64,000 nucleotides of DNA from Thermus islandicus DSM 21543 (GCF_000421625.1 NZ_ATXJ01000003.1:124001-188000), one strand, 5' to 3'; shown: positions 44,343-53,366, counted from the stretch's first letter. The notes: generated by a model from the sequence alone, not told the origin. Program-made: numbers and translations.

Positions 44343-44612
44343 TCACCTCCCGAGGATCCGCTTCACCCGCTCGTCGTAGTAGGCATTGGCCCAGCGGGTG
44401 TAGATCCAGTTGAGCACCCAGGCGGAAACGATAACCAAGGCCCCAAGGAGGATGCCCCAGCTGAGGCCGGGGACGATCTGGCTCCCCATGAACCCCTTGG
44501 CGTAGGCCACGAGGAGGACGAAGCCCAGGTAGATGAGGAGCATGGCTCCGGTCAGGATGAGGGCCATGCGCCACCGTTCGGCCACGAGGGCCTCCAGCTC
44601 CTTTTCCTGCAT
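44343..44612 (-). CDS. DUF485 family membrane protein
   Basis: 89 aa with two membrane helices (MALILTGAMLLIYLGFVLLV and GILLGALVIVSAWVLNWIYT) and the family C-terminus YTRWANAYYDERVKRIL. The E. coli homologue YjcH sits before actP and is probably an accessory subunit. First gene of DUF485-actP-CBS/DUF294-exonuclease; a GGAGG SD precedes the ATG. Confidence 0.92.
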   Translation of the reverse strand: MQEKELEALVAERWRMALILTGAMLLIYLGFVLLVAYAKGFMGSQIVPGLSWGILLGALVIVSAWVLNWIYTRWANAYYDERVKRILGR

Positions 44613-44689
44613 TCTCCACCTCCCCCCGCTAGGCCTGGCCGCAGGGCCCTGCCCCTAAGCGGTCTTTCCCGGCCTAGCGGTTAGCCCTG

Positions 44690-44719
44690 AGGGTAGGTGG
44701 GGGGAGGGGGGATTGTCAA
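44690..44719 (-). promoter_or_regulatory. Promoter of DUF485-actP (TTGACA-N18-TACCCT)
   Basis: Minus strand TTGACA (44714-44719), 18-base spacer, TACCCT (44690-44695). Leader of about 70 bases. The bases TTTCTTGAC spanning the -35 repeat the half-site of the acs inverted repeat, suggesting shared control. The rest of the 239-bp gap 44613-44851 holds this leader and the downstream end of the fusion gene; I see no other gene in it. Confidence 0.65.
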
Positions 44720-44824
44720 GAAAAGGGCCCTTTCCCGGGGACGGCGAAAGAGGGGCTTTTATTCCCTATTGCCTTTGGTTTCTGCGCTTAAGACCTCGCG
44801 GGAACGTGCTACCGGGGCCCCCAG

Positions 44825-44840
44825 GCGGGCCCAAGCCCGC
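44825..44840 (-). terminator. Hairpin after the IclR-ACS fusion gene
   Basis: GCGGGC and GCCCGC pair around a four-base loop, beginning 11 bases after the fusion gene's stop. There is no U-tract, so it may mark a 3' end or be a Rho-assisted stop. Confidence 0.35.
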
Positions 44841-44851
44841 ATGGGGTAGGA

Positions 44852-47371
44852 TTACTCCTCGAGCCCCGAGGTGTCCCCCGGGTCCTGGCCCAAGAGCTCG
44901 GCCTTGAGGAGGCGCCTTAGGATCTTGCCGCTCCGCGTGCGGGGGAGGCGCTCGGCGAAGACCACCCTGGGGGGAGGGATGGGGCCCAGATTCTTGGTGA
45001 GGTGGGCCTTGAGCTTTTCCGCCAGAAGGGGCTTCAGCTCCTCGGGCAGGGCCTTGACCCGGGGTACCACGAAGACCACCAGCTCCTCCCCCTCGGGGCC
45101 GGGGAGGCCTATGGCGGCAGCCTCGGCCACCTGGGGGTGGCTGAGGAGGACGGCCTCCACCTCCGCCGTCCCTAGGCGGGCCTCGCCCACCTTGATCATC
45201 TCCTCCGTCCGGCCCAGGATCTGGAAGTAACCCTCCTCGTCCATCACCGCCAGGTCCCCGGTCCAGTAGAGGCCGCCCCGCCAGGGCCCCTCTCCGTCCA
45301 GGAGGCCCACCATCTGGGCCGGGCCTGCCCGGAGGAGGACGAGGTGGCCCTTGGCCCCGGGGGGGAGGACCTCCCCCCGCTCGTCCACCACCCGGGCCTC
45401 CACCCCGGGAAGGGGTACCCCCACGAACCCGGGCTTGGCGGGCACCCCCAAGGGGGTGGCCAGGGCCGGGGCCCCGAGCTCCGTCTGCCACCAGTTGTCC
45501 AGGGGCCAGGCGAGGTGGTCCCGCGCCCAGTGCCAGACCTCGGGGTGGAGGGCCTCCCCCACGCTCCCCACCAGCCTTAGCCCCGTGGGCCGGGCCTCCC
45601 CGTGGCGCCTCAGGGCAGCGAGGAAGGCGGGGGAGGTGAGGAGGAGGTCCACCCCTAAGGTCCGCATCCGCTCGTAGAAGGCGGCGGGGCTCGGGTGGTC
45701 GGGGCGGTCCTCCAGGAGGAGGCTCGTCCCCCCCAGGAACAGGGGGGCGTAGAGGCCGAAGGAGTGGCCCACGATCCAAAAGAGGTCCGCGGTGGTGTGG
45801 AAGAGCTCCCCAGGCTTCAGGTCAAAGAGGTAGCGCAGGGCCCAGGCCACCCCCACCATGTACCCCCCGTGGCCGTGGAGGATGCCCTTGGGCTTCCCCG
45901 TGGAGCCGGAGGTGTGGAGGAGGAAGAGGGGGTGGTCGGCGGGGAGGGGGAGGGGCTCGGCGGGCCTCGCCTCCAGGGCCCTTTCCAAAAGCTCCCCCGT
46001 GCCCCTCGGGGCCCAGAGGACCTCGAGGCCGAGCCCCCGGGTCGCCTCCTCCACCAGGGGCCGCAAGGGGACGGGCTGGCCCCGGCGGTAGTAGCGGTCC
46101 GCGGCCACAAGGAGCCTGGCCTGGGAGGCCTTAAGCCTCTCCCGCAGGGCCTCCGGGCCCAGGCCCACCGGCAGAGCCACGTGGACCGCCCCGATCCGGG
46201 CCGCGGCCAAGGCGGCGAGGGCCGCCTCCAGCCCCGTGGGCAGGTAGAGGGCCACCCGGTCCCCGGGCCGCACCCCCAGGCTGAGGAAGAGGCCTGCGAG
46301 GCGCGCCGAGAGCTCCCCCACCTCCCGGTAGGTCCACTTGGAGAGCCCTCCCTCCCCGTCCAGGACCACAAGGGCCACCTGCCTGGCCCTTGCCGGCAGG
46401 TGGCGGTCCAGGGCGTTGAGGGCGGCGTTGGTGAGCCCCCCTCGGAACCAGAGCCGGCTTTCGGGGTCAAAGGCCTGCTCCCAGGGCCGGAACCAGTGGA
46501 ACTCCCGGGCGAAGCCTCCAAAGAAGCCCTCTGGGTCCTGGAGGCTTTCCCGGTAGGCCTCCGCATACCCTCGGAGGTTCGCTCCCTGACGGAGGGCTTC
46601 CGGGGCCTCGAGGGGGGCGGGGCTCTCCAGGGGCCTAGGGGCCTCGGGGAGGCGCACCACAGGCGCCTCCGGGCGCAGGTGGGGGGTAACCTGGGCCACC
46701 TCCAGGAGGGCCCGGGCCAGCCTGGGGAAGGCGAAGGGGAAGCGGCGGGTGGGCACCTTGACCCCGATGGCCCCCACCAACCTGCCCTCGGGGTCAAAGA
46801 GGGGGGCGGCGATCCCCGAAACCCCCAGGGCGTACTCCTCCATCTCCACCGCGAGCCCGCTCTCCCGCACCCGCCTGAGCTCCGCCTCCAGGGCCTCGGG
46901 GTCGGTGAGGGTGAAGGGGGTCTTGGGGGTGAGGGGGGGCAGGGGAAAGGGCCCGAAGGCCAGGAGGACCTTGCCCAGGGCCAGGGCGTGCCACTCGGGG
47001 GGGAAGCTTTCCCCCAGGGGGTGGGGCTGGCCCTGCCGCCCCCGGGTCCTGAGCCTCGGCCCCTCCGGCCCCAGGAGGAGGAGGTAGGAGCGTTCCCCCG
47101 TGCGCAGGTAGACCTCCTCCAGGGCCTCCTCGAGGGGGTAGGGCAGGGGCGGGGCCTTGGGGGACGGGCCCGGGATGGGCCGGTACCCCCGCTCCCCCTT
47201 GACGGCAAAGCCCGCCTCCACCAGGCTGTTGAGGAGGGCGTAGGCGGCGGAGAGGCTGCGCCCCAGGTGACGGGCCACCTCCTTGGCCCCGACCCCTTCG
47301 GGGTGCTCCGCCAGGTAGGCCAGGGCCTTGAGGGCGGCCTGAACGGTGGCGAGGCTCCGCCTTTGGGCCAT
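44852..47371 (-). CDS. IclR-type transcriptional regulator fused to acetyl-CoA synthetase-like enzyme
   Basis: 839 aa in one uninterrupted frame. Residues 1-65 are an IclR winged helix ([40 protein letters not shown]). Residues about 75-235 are the IclR effector domain ([44 protein letters not shown]). From about 265 an acetyl-CoA synthetase follows: ACAS_N ([12 protein letters not shown]), P-loop [17 protein letters not shown] near 485, [11 protein letters not shown] keeping the Trp that limits the pocket to small acids, [20 protein letters not shown], and the C-terminal [10 protein letters not shown] with catalytic, acetylatable Lys816. Both halves look intact. Divergent from canonical acs across a perfect inverted repeat. 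Probably a regulator that senses or makes acetyl-adenylate/acetyl-CoA; a separately acting enzyme is the alternative. Confidence 0.88.
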   Translation of the reverse strand: MAQRRSLATVQAALKALAYLAEHPEGVGAKEVARHLGRSLSAAYALLNSLVEAGFAVKGERGYRPIPGPSPKAPPLPYPLEEALEEVYLRTGERSYLLLLGPEGPRLRTRGRQGQPHPLGESFPPEWHALALGKVLLAFGPFPLPPLTPKTPFTLTDPEALEAELRRVRESGLAVEMEEYALGVSGIAAPLFDPEGRLVGAIGVKVPTRRFPFAFPRLARALLEVAQVTPHLRPEAPVVRLPEAPRPLESPAPLEAPEALRQGANLRGYAEAYRESLQDPEGFFGGFAREFHWFRPWEQAFDPESRLWFRGGLTNAALNALDRHLPARARQVALVVLDGEGGLSKWTYREVGELSARLAGLFLSLGVRPGDRVALYLPTGLEAALAALAAARIGAVHVALPVGLGPEALRERLKASQARLLVAADRYYRRGQPVPLRPLVEEATRGLGLEVLWAPRGTGELLERALEARPAEPLPLPADHPLFLLHTSGSTGKPKGILHGHGGYMVGVAWALRYLFDLKPGELFHTTADLFWIVGHSFGLYAPLFLGGTSLLLEDRPDHPSPAAFYERMRTLGVDLLLTSPAFLAALRRHGEARPTGLRLVGSVGEALHPEVWHWARDHLAWPLDNWWQTELGAPALATPLGVPAKPGFVGVPLPGVEARVVDERGEVLPPGAKGHLVLLRAGPAQMVGLLDGEGPWRGGLYWTGDLAVMDEEGYFQILGRTEEMIKVGEARLGTAEVEAVLLSHPQVAEAAAIGLPGPEGEELVVFVVPRVKALPEELKPLLAEKLKAHLTKNLGPIPPPRVVFAERLPRTRSGKILRRLLKAELLGQDPGDTSGLEE

Positions 47372-47401
47372 CCTTCCCCATCATCCCAAGCCCTCCCTTC
47401 T

Positions 47402-47458
47402 GGGTCAAGAAACGCCCCCCCTTTCCGCCGGGGCGAAAAAGCTGGCGTTTCTTGACCC
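47402..47458. repeat. Perfect 14-bp inverted repeat between the fusion gene and acs
   Basis: GGGTCAAGAAACGC (47402-47415) and GCGTTTCTTGACCC (47445-47458), 29 bp apart. Each arm contains a TTGACC -35 pointing outward: 47452-47457 for acs (plus) and 47403-47408 for the fusion gene (minus). A dimeric regulator here would cover both promoters. The IclR half of the fusion is the natural candidate. Confidence 0.75.
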
Positions 47459-47480
47459 TTTTGCACCTCGGGGCTAACCT
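47452..47480 (+). promoter_or_regulatory. Promoter of acs (TTGACC-N17-TAACCT)
   Basis: TTGACC at 47452-47457, 17 bases, TAACCT at 47475-47480. Start near 47487, leaving a 13-base leader with an AAGGAGGTGA SD before GTG 47500. Confidence 0.7.
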
Positions 47481-47499
47481 CGGGACGAAGGAGGTGACC

Positions 47500-49446
47500 G
47501 TGGACCGGATTGAAGGGGTGCTCAAGGAGGAGCGGGTCTTCTACCCGAGCGAGGCCTTCCGGAAGCAGGCCCATATCGGGAGCGAGGAGGAGTACGAGCG
47601 GCTCTACCGGGAAAGCCTTCAGGACCCCGAGGGCTTCTGGGGAAGGGTGGCCTCGGAGCTCCACTGGTTTACCCCCTGGCAGAAGGTCCTGGAAGGGGGC
47701 CTCCCCCACGCCAAGTGGTTCGTGGGGGGCAGGACGAACCTGGCCTTTAACGCCCTGGACCGCCACGTGGGGACCTGGCGCCGCAACAAGGCGGCCCTCA
47801 TCTGGGAGGGGGAGCCGGGGGAGGAACGGGTCCTCACCTATTACGACCTGTGGCGCGAGGTGCAGAGGTTCGCCAACGTCCTCAAGCGCCTTGGGGTCCA
47901 GAAGGGGGACAGGGTAACGCTTTACCTCCCCATGGTCCCCGAGGCGGCCATCGCCATGCTGGCCTGCGCCCGCATCGGGGCCGTGCACTCCGTGGTCTTC
48001 GGGGGCTTCTCCTCTAATGCCCTAGCCGAGCGCATCAAGGACGCCCAGGCCAAGGTGCTCATCACCGCCGATGGGGGCTTTCGCCGGGGCGGGATCGTCC
48101 CCTTGAAGCGGAACGCCGACGAGGCCCTCAGGGAGACCCCCAGCGTGGAGCACGTGGTGGTGGTGCGGCGCACGGGGGAGGAGGTGCCCTGGACCCCGGG
48201 GCGGGACCACTGGTGGCACGAGCTCATGGAGGCGGCCCCGGACCGCTGCGATCCCGAGCCCGTGGAGGCCGAGGACCCCCTCTTCATCCTCTACACCTCG
48301 GGCTCCACGGGGAAGCCCAAGGGGGTGTTGCATACCACGGGCGGGTACATGACCTACATCTACTACACCACCAAGCTCGTTTTTGACCTGAAGGACGAGG
48401 ACGTCTACTGGTGCACCGCCGACGTGGGCTGGGTCACCGGGCACTCCTACGTGGTCTACGGACCCCTCTTGAACGGGGCCACCACCCTGATGTACGAGGG
48501 GGCCCCCAACTGGCCCGAGCCCGACCGCTTCTGGCGGATCGTGGACAAGTACGGGGTGACCATCCTTTATACCGCCCCCACCGCCATCCGGAGCTTCATG
48601 CGCTGGGGCGAGGGCTGGCCCGCCCGCCACCGCCTGGACTCCTTGAGGCTCCTCGGCACCGTGGGCGAGCCCATCAACCCCGAGGCCTGGCTCTGGTACT
48701 ACCACGTGATCGGCAAGGGCCGCTGCCCCATCGTGGACACCTGGTGGCAGACGGAGACCGGGGGCATCATGATCACCACCCTCCCCGGCGCCCACGCCAT
48801 GAAGCCGGGGCACGCGGGCAAGCCCTTCTTCGGCATTGCGCCCGACATTCTGGACAGCGAGCATCGCCCTGTGGAGAACCCCGACGAGGGGGGAGACCTG
48901 GTGATCACGCGCCCCTGGCCGAGCGCCCTCCGCACCGTCTGGGGCGACCCCGAGCGCTTCCTCCGCCAATACTTCAGCCAGCACCCAGGGGTCTACACCA
49001 CAGGCGACGGGGCGCGGCGGGACAAGGACGGCTACTACCTGATCCAGGGCCGGGTGGACGACGTCTTGAACGTGGCCGGGCACCGCCTGGGCACCATGGA
49101 GATTGAGTCCGCCCTGGTGGCCCATCCCAGCGTGGCCGAGGCGGCGGTGGTGGGCCGGCCCGACCCCCTCAAGGGGGAGGCCATCGTGGCCTTCGTGACG
49201 CTGAAGGGAGGGGTGGAGCCCAGCGAGGCCCTCCGGGAGGAGCTCCGGGCCCATGTGGCCAAGATGATCGGCCCCATTGCCCGCCCCGACGAGATTCGCT
49301 TCACCGAGGCCCTGCCCAAGACGCGTTCGGGCAAGATTATGCGCCGCCTCCTCCGCCAAGTGGCCGCCGGGGAGAAGGAGATCAAGGGGGACATCACCAC
49401 CCTCGAGGACCTCTCCGTGGTGGAGCGGCTGAAGCAGGAGGCCTGA
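47500..49446 (+). CDS. acs: Acetyl-CoA synthetase
   Basis: 648 aa from GTG 47500 ([20 protein letters not shown]), with SD GGAGG five bases upstream; the frame extends to 47452 but that runs into the promoter. Full-length Acs: ACAS_N near 30-90, [32 protein letters not shown] near 265, [20 protein letters not shown] near 412, [20 protein letters not shown] near 515, and [11 protein letters not shown] with the acetylation Lys near 610. Makes acetyl-CoA from acetate via acetyl-AMP. Divergent from the IclR-ACS fusion. Confidence 0.97.
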   Translation: MDRIEGVLKEERVFYPSEAFRKQAHIGSEEEYERLYRESLQDPEGFWGRVASELHWFTPWQKVLEGGLPHAKWFVGGRTNLAFNALDRHVGTWRRNKAALIWEGEPGEERVLTYYDLWREVQRFANVLKRLGVQKGDRVTLYLPMVPEAAIAMLACARIGAVHSVVFGGFSSNALAERIKDAQAKVLITADGGFRRGGIVPLKRNADEALRETPSVEHVVVVRRTGEEVPWTPGRDHWWHELMEAAPDRCDPEPVEAEDPLFILYTSGSTGKPKGVLHTTGGYMTYIYYTTKLVFDLKDEDVYWCTADVGWVTGHSYVVYGPLLNGATTLMYEGAPNWPEPDRFWRIVDKYGVTILYTAPTAIRSFMRWGEGWPARHRLDSLRLLGTVGEPINPEAWLWYYHVIGKGRCPIVDTWWQTETGGIMITTLPGAHAMKPGHAGKPFFGIAPDILDSEHRPVENPDEGGDLVITRPWPSALRTVWGDPERFLRQYFSQHPGVYTTGDGARRDKDGYYLIQGRVDDVLNVAGHRLGTMEIESALVAHPSVAEAAVVGRPDPLKGEAIVAFVTLKGGVEPSEALREELRAHVAKMIGPIARPDEIRFTEALPKTRSGKIMRRLLRQVAAGEKEIKGDITTLEDLSVVERLKQEA

Positions 49447-49453
49447 TCGGACC

Positions 49454-49705
49454 CTACTGCCGGCGCCCCAGGGCGAAGAGGACCCCCCCTAAACCCAAGG
49501 CGGCGAGCCCCGTGAGGGCGCTCGCCGCCCAGGGGGGGAGGTAGGCGGCGAGGAGGAGGTAGAAGGCGGCGAAGAGGAACCCGACCCCTCCTAGGGCCAA
49601 GCTGAAGGCCAGCAGGAGGAAGAGGGCCCCCTCCAGGAGGGCGAGGAGGTTCTTGCGGAACTCCCCGCCCAGGAGAAGGCCGAAGAGGGCGCGGAGAAGG
49701 GCCAC
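49454..49705 (-). CDS. YqjE/holin-superfamily-like membrane protein
   Basis: 83 aa with two long hydrophobic helices (LLALLEGALFLLLAFSLALG; FLFAAFYLLLAAYLPPW) and a third shorter one (ALTGLAALGLGGVLFALG). It overlaps the ElaB-like gene by one base (TAGTG). The pair resembles YqjD-YqjE of enterobacteria. The molecular role is unknown; membrane stress is a guess from relatives. Confidence 0.6.
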   Translation of the reverse strand: MALLRALFGLLLGGEFRKNLLALLEGALFLLLAFSLALGGVGFLFAAFYLLLAAYLPPWAASALTGLAALGLGGVLFALGRRQ

Positions 49706-50004
49706 TAGCGCTTGAGCAGCCGGCCCAGGAGCAGGCCCGCCGCGAAGAGGAGGGCCCCGGTGAGGAGGGGCCTTTCCTTGAGCTCGCCCTCGAGGCGCTT
49801 CAGGCTCTCCTGGAGCTGGCCCAGGAGCTCCTTGGCCTCGGCCTCCGCCACCTCTGCCCCGGCCTTGATCCGCCCCTTCACCACCTCCTTGCGCTCCATG
49901 AGCTCCGCCTTGAGGCCTTCGGCCAGCTTGGCCAGGTCCTCCTTGAGGCTCGTCAGATCCTTTTTCAGGCTGTCCAACTCCTTGCTGAACTCCGTTTCGG
50001 CCAT
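49705..50004 (-). CDS. DUF883/ElaB-YqjD-like coiled-coil tail-anchored protein
   Basis: 99 aa from ATG 50004 (MAETEFSKELDSLKKDL). A long heptad-rich coiled coil (residues 5-75) ends in one membrane helix (PLLTGALLFAAGLLLGRLL). The start is chosen because AAGGAGG is eight bases before this ATG; the GTG nine bases upstream overlaps the SD. Enterobacterial ElaB/YqjD bind stalled ribosomes at the membrane in stationary phase; a similar role here is only inference. Confidence 0.7.
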   Translation of the reverse strand: MAETEFSKELDSLKKDLTSLKEDLAKLAEGLKAELMERKEVVKGRIKAGAEVAEAEAKELLGQLQESLKRLEGELKERPLLTGALLFAAGLLLGRLLKR

Positions 50005-50025
50005 AAATCCCACCTCCTTGGCCTC

Positions 50026-50031
50026 ATTGTA
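50026..50031 (-). promoter_or_regulatory. -10 of the ElaB/YqjE-like pair
   Basis: TACAAT on the minus strand with a weak TTTCCC 17 bases upstream (50049-50054). The leader of about 15 bases contains the SD. Confidence 0.45.
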
Positions 50032-50092
50032 AGGGATCGCCCACCCCGGGGAAAGGCTAGGCGGGGCCTCTTGCGAGCCCGAAAGGACGGCC

Positions 50093-50482
50093 TCAGCCTC
50101 CGGCCGGGCTTTTGTGGACGTGGACCACTTTCCAGCCCTCGGGAAAGCGCACCGCCACCCGGCTCTCGTTCACCGCCCGGTGCCTGAGGCCTTCCTCTTC
50201 CTCCACGGTAAGGAGAAGGGTGTAGCTGAAGATGGCCACATCCCCGTACCGCTGGAGCCTTTTCTCCAGAAGGTCCAGCCGGTAGGGCCGGCCCCTCGTA
50301 GCCCAGCGCTTTTCCGTCATGAAAAGGTGGAAGGGGAGGCCGTCTAAGCGGTGGGGGGTCACGAACCACTCGTAGAGGGATAGTTCCTCGTGGGTGGTGG
50401 CCCGGTACCCCTCGAGGTCCCCCTCGTAGATGCTCTTGAGGTGCCTTTCCAAAAAGGTCCACAGCTCCGCCTCGCCCTCCAC
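50093..50482 (-). CDS. NTF2-like (DUF4440/SnoaL-type) protein
   Basis: 129 aa. The cone-shaped NTF2 fold is suggested by the N-terminal helix ELWTFLERHLKSIYEGDLEGY, the strand YGDVAIFSYTLLLTV and the ending SRVAVRFPEGWKVVHVHKS, close to the calmodulin-kinase association-type family. Starts 3 bp after the mutase stop, so the two are cotranscribed. No catalytic role can be read from the sequence. Confidence 0.75.
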   Translation of the reverse strand: MEGEAELWTFLERHLKSIYEGDLEGYRATTHEELSLYEWFVTPHRLDGLPFHLFMTEKRWATRGRPYRLDLLEKRLQRYGDVAIFSYTLLLTVEEEEGLRHRAVNESRVAVRFPEGWKVVHVHKSPAGG

Positions 50483-50485
50483 GCC

Positions 50486-52030
50486 TCACCTCCCGGGCTG
50501 GTACTCCCCCCACTCCTCCCTTAGGACCCCGCAGACCTCCCCCAGGGTGGCCCTTCGGCGGAAGGCCTCCAGGACGTAGGGGAAAAGGTTCTCCTGGCCC
50601 CTTGCCGCTTCCCGCAGGCGCTCCAGGCCTACCCGGACGCTCTCCCCGTCCCGCCTCGCCTTGAAGGCGGCCACTTCCCGCTTCCTCCTTTCGTGGAGCT
50701 CGGGGTCTATCCGCTGCACCGGCACGGGCTCGTTGAGGGGGCTTTGCGGGTCCAGGAAGCGGTTCACCCCCACGATGACCCTCTTGCCCTCCTCCACCTC
50801 CTTCTGGAACTGCCAGGCGGACTCCTCAATGGCCCTTTGGAAGTAGCCCGCCTCCACCGCCGCCACCGCGCCCCCCAGGGCATCAATCTCTCCGATGAGC
50901 CTCTCCGCTTCCTTCTCCAGGGCCTCGGTGAGGTGCTCCACGTAGAAGCTGCCCCCTAAGGGGTCCACGGCCCGGGTCACCCCGCTCTCGTAGGCCAGGA
51001 TCTGCTGGGTCCTTAGGGCGAGGAGGGCGCTTTTTTCCGTGGGGAGGCCTAAGGCCTCGTCGTAGGCGTTGGTGTGGAGGCTCTGCGTTCCCCCGAGCAC
51101 CGCCGCCAGGGCCTGGTAGGCGGTGCGTACCACGTTGTTCAAGGGTTCTTGGGCCGTGAGGGTGGAGCCCCCGGTCTGGGTGTGGAAGCGGAGCATCCAG
51201 CTCCTCGGGTCCTTGGCCCCGAACTCCTCCCGCATGATCCGGGCCCAGAGGCGCCTCGCCGCGCGAAACTTGGCCGCCTCCTCAAAGATGTCCCCATGGG
51301 CGGCGAAGAAGAAGGAGAGCCTGGGGGCGAAGCGGTCCACCTCGAGGCCCCGCTCCAAGGCCGCCCGCACGTAGGCCTTGGCGTCCGCCAGGGTGAAGGC
51401 GATCTCCTGGGCGGCGGTGGCCCCCGCTTCCCGGATGTGGTAGCCGGAGATGCTGATGGTGTTCCACCGGGGGACGCGCTCGGCGCAGAAGGCGAAGATG
51501 TCGGTCACGAGGCGCATGGAGGGGCCGGGGGGGTAGATGTAGGTGCCCCGGGCGAAGTACTCCTTGAGGATGTCGTTCTGCACCGTGCCCGACACCTTGT
51601 CCCAGGGGACCCCCTGTTCTTCGGCCACCAGGAGGTAGAGGGCGAGGAGCATCATGGCCGGGGCGTTGATGGTCATGCTGGTGGAGACCCGGTCCAGGGG
51701 GATTCCGTCAAAAAGCCTCTGCATGTCCTCGAGGGTGGCGATGGAAACCCCGACCCGCCCCACCTCGCCCACGCTCATGGGGTGGTCGGGGTCCAGGCCA
51801 AGCTGGGTGGGGAGGTCAAAGGCTACGGAGAGCCCGGTCTGGCCCTGGGAGAGGAGGTACCGGTAGCGGGCGTTGGACTCCTCGGCGGTGGAGAAGCCCG
51901 CGTACTGGCGCATGGTCCAGGGCCTTTCCAGGTACATCCTCGGGTAGATGCCCCGGGTAAAGGGGTACTCCCCCGGGCGGCCGAGCTTCTCCCGGTAGCC
52001 CTCCGGCAGGGACTCGTAAAGGCCTTCCAT
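50486..52030 (-). CDS. Methylmalonyl-CoA mutase, large (substrate-binding) subunit
   Basis: 514 aa, only the TIM-barrel part; the B12-binding domain (H-x-D-x-x-G) is absent, so a separate small subunit must be encoded elsewhere, as usual in thermophiles. Substrate residues are in [20 protein letters not shown] and [20 protein letters not shown]. Interconverts succinyl-CoA and methylmalonyl-CoA; a related MeaA-type substrate cannot be excluded. The upstream 45-aa gene ends 9 bp before its start. Confidence 0.92.
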   Translation of the reverse strand: MEGLYESLPEGYREKLGRPGEYPFTRGIYPRMYLERPWTMRQYAGFSTAEESNARYRYLLSQGQTGLSVAFDLPTQLGLDPDHPMSVGEVGRVGVSIATLEDMQRLFDGIPLDRVSTSMTINAPAMMLLALYLLVAEEQGVPWDKVSGTVQNDILKEYFARGTYIYPPGPSMRLVTDIFAFCAERVPRWNTISISGYHIREAGATAAQEIAFTLADAKAYVRAALERGLEVDRFAPRLSFFFAAHGDIFEEAAKFRAARRLWARIMREEFGAKDPRSWMLRFHTQTGGSTLTAQEPLNNVVRTAYQALAAVLGGTQSLHTNAYDEALGLPTEKSALLALRTQQILAYESGVTRAVDPLGGSFYVEHLTEALEKEAERLIGEIDALGGAVAAVEAGYFQRAIEESAWQFQKEVEEGKRVIVGVNRFLDPQSPLNEPVPVQRIDPELHERRKREVAAFKARRDGESVRVGLERLREAARGQENLFPYVLEAFRRRATLGEVCGVLREEWGEYQPGR

Positions 52031-52039
52031 ACCCTAGTT

Positions 52040-52177
52040 TTACAGGAGGAAGCGGAGGAGGAGAAGAAAGGCGAAAAGCGCCCCCAGGATCAGGAGGAGG
52101 GGGGGAAGGAGAAGGCTGTAGGTGGCCAACACCAGGGCCAGGAAGTCCTTCCAGTCCGGCTTGGATTCCCCGTCCAC
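52040..52177 (-). CDS. Small membrane protein, 45 aa
   Basis: A GTG start at 52177 sits exactly six bases after TATACT, matching the leaderless genes of this window. The product MDGESKPDWKDFLALVLATY is followed by a long Leu-rich hydrophobic stretch to residue 45: a short acidic cytoplasmic start and one or two membrane passes ending at the C-terminus. It lies just upstream of the mutase gene. No family is recognised. Confidence 0.55.
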   Translation of the reverse strand: MDGESKPDWKDFLALVLATYSLLLPPLLLILGALFAFLLLLRFLL

Positions 52178-52183
52178 GCCCCC

Positions 52184-52189
52184 AGTATA
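52184..52189 (-). promoter_or_regulatory. Leaderless -10 of the 45-aa gene
   Basis: TATACT on the minus strand, six bases (GGGGGC), GTG 52177. It may also serve the mutase and DUF4440 genes downstream. Confidence 0.55.
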
Positions 52190-52236
52190 GCCCCGCCCTT
52201 CCCGGGCCTGGGGTACAGGGCCGCGCCCGCCTCTGG

Positions 52237-52242
52237 TAGCAT
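52237..52242 (+). promoter_or_regulatory. Leaderless extended -10 of the HxlR-min-rodA operon
   Basis: TGGTAGCAT (extended -10), six bases (GAGGCC), ATG 52249. Confidence 0.6.
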
Positions 52243-52248
52243 GAGGCC

Positions 52249-52557
52249 ATGCCCCTCTCCAAGAACGCCCGCAAGGTGCTGAAGGTCCTCGCCCGACGGG
52301 GCGCTCCGGAGGTGCTGGAGGCCTTGGGCCGGGGGCCTTCCCGCTTTTCCGATCTCCAGGCCTTCCTCCTCCTTTCCCCCCGAACCCTGGCGGAGAGGCT
52401 AAGGGAGTTCCACCTCCTGGGCTTCGTGGAGCGCCAGGCCTTCCCCGAGGTGCCTCCTCGGGTAGAATACACCCTGACCCCGCGGGGCAAGCGGGTTTTG
52501 GAGTTTTTGCAAGAATTGGAGGACGTATTGGAGGGTTCCCAGGAGGTAAAGCGGTGA
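52249..52557 (+). CDS. HxlR-type winged-helix regulator
   Basis: 102 aa, a single winged helix. RFSDLQAFLLLSPRTLAERL is the recognition region and VERQAFPEVPPRVEYTLTPR the wing, matching HxlR proteins. The N-terminal Cys of redox-sensing members is absent. It leads the minD-minE-rodA operon and overlaps minD, in the place where minC often lies. It may regulate its own cell-shape operon. Confidence 0.82.
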   Translation: MPLSKNARKVLKVLARRGAPEVLEALGRGPSRFSDLQAFLLLSPRTLAERLREFHLLGFVERQAFPEVPPRVEYTLTPRGKRVLEFLQELEDVLEGSQEVKR

Positions 52558-53366
52558 AGGCGCGAGCCATTGTGGTCACCTCGGGCAAAGGTGGGGTGGG
52601 AAAGACCACCACCACCGCCAACCTCGGAGCGGGCCTGGCCAAGCTGGGGGAGAAGGTGGCGGTCATTGACGTGGATGTGGGCCTCCGGAACCTGGACGTG
52701 GTCATGGGCCTCGAGGGCCGGGTGGTCTTTGACCTCATTGACGTCCTCGAGGGCCGGGCCAAGCCCCGCCAGGCCCTCATCCGGGACAAGCGGGTGGAAA
52801 ACCTCTACCTTCTCCCCGCTTCCCAGACCAAGGACAAGGAGGCCCTGGACCCGGCCCGGTTCCAGGACCTGGTCCGCCACCTCCTCGAGGAGGAGGGCTT
52901 TGACCGGGTGCTCATTGACTCCCCCGCCGGCATAGAGAAGGGCTTCCAGACGGCGGCGGCCCCGGCGGAAGGGGCCCTGGTGGTGGTGAACCCGGAGGTC
53001 TCCAGCGTCCGGGACGCCGACCGCATCATCGGCCTTCTGGAGGCCCGGGAGATCCGGGAGAACTTCCTCATCATCAACCGGCTGAGGCCCAGGATGGTGG
53101 CCCGGGGGGACATGCTCTCGGTGGAGGACGTGGTGGAGATCCTGGGCCTCAAGCCCATAGGTATCATCCCCGAGGACGAGCAGGTCCTGGTCTCCACCAA
53201 CCAGGGGGAGGTCCTGGTCCTTAAAGGGACGAGCCCCGCCGCGGTGGCCTACCTGGACACCGCCCGGCGCCTGCGGGGGGAGGAGGTTCCCTTCCGGAAC
53301 CTGGGGCTGGACTCGGACGCCCAGGGGCTTCTTGGTGTCTTGCGCAGGCTCTTTGGAGGGCGCTGA
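52554..53366 (+). CDS. minD: Septum site-determining ATPase
   Basis: 270 aa. Deviant Walker A SGKGGVGKTTTTANL at residues 10-24, switch I DVDVGLRNLDVVMG near 40-53 and Walker B RVLIDSPAGIEKG near 118. The C-terminal amphipathic helix GLLGVLRRLFGGR binds membrane. GTG start overlaps the HxlR stop. With MinE it positions division; no minC is in the window. Confidence 0.96.
   Translation: MKARAIVVTSGKGGVGKTTTTANLGAGLAKLGEKVAVIDVDVGLRNLDVVMGLEGRVVFDLIDVLEGRAKPRQALIRDKRVENLYLLPASQTKDKEALDPARFQDLVRHLLEEEGFDRVLIDSPAGIEKGFQTAAAPAEGALVVVNPEVSSVRDADRIIGLLEAREIRENFLIINRLRPRMVARGDMLSVEDVVEILGLKPIGIIPEDEQVLVSTNQGEVLVLKGTSPAAVAYLDTARRLRGEEVPFRNLGLDSDAQGLLGVLRRLFGGR

Noticed and set aside
45817-47988. Long minus-strand frame (over 700 codons) across the fusion gene and the acs promoter
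   Set aside because: It crosses both promoters, is rich in Pro/Arg/Ser repeats and overlaps the in-frame fusion protein whose domains are clear.
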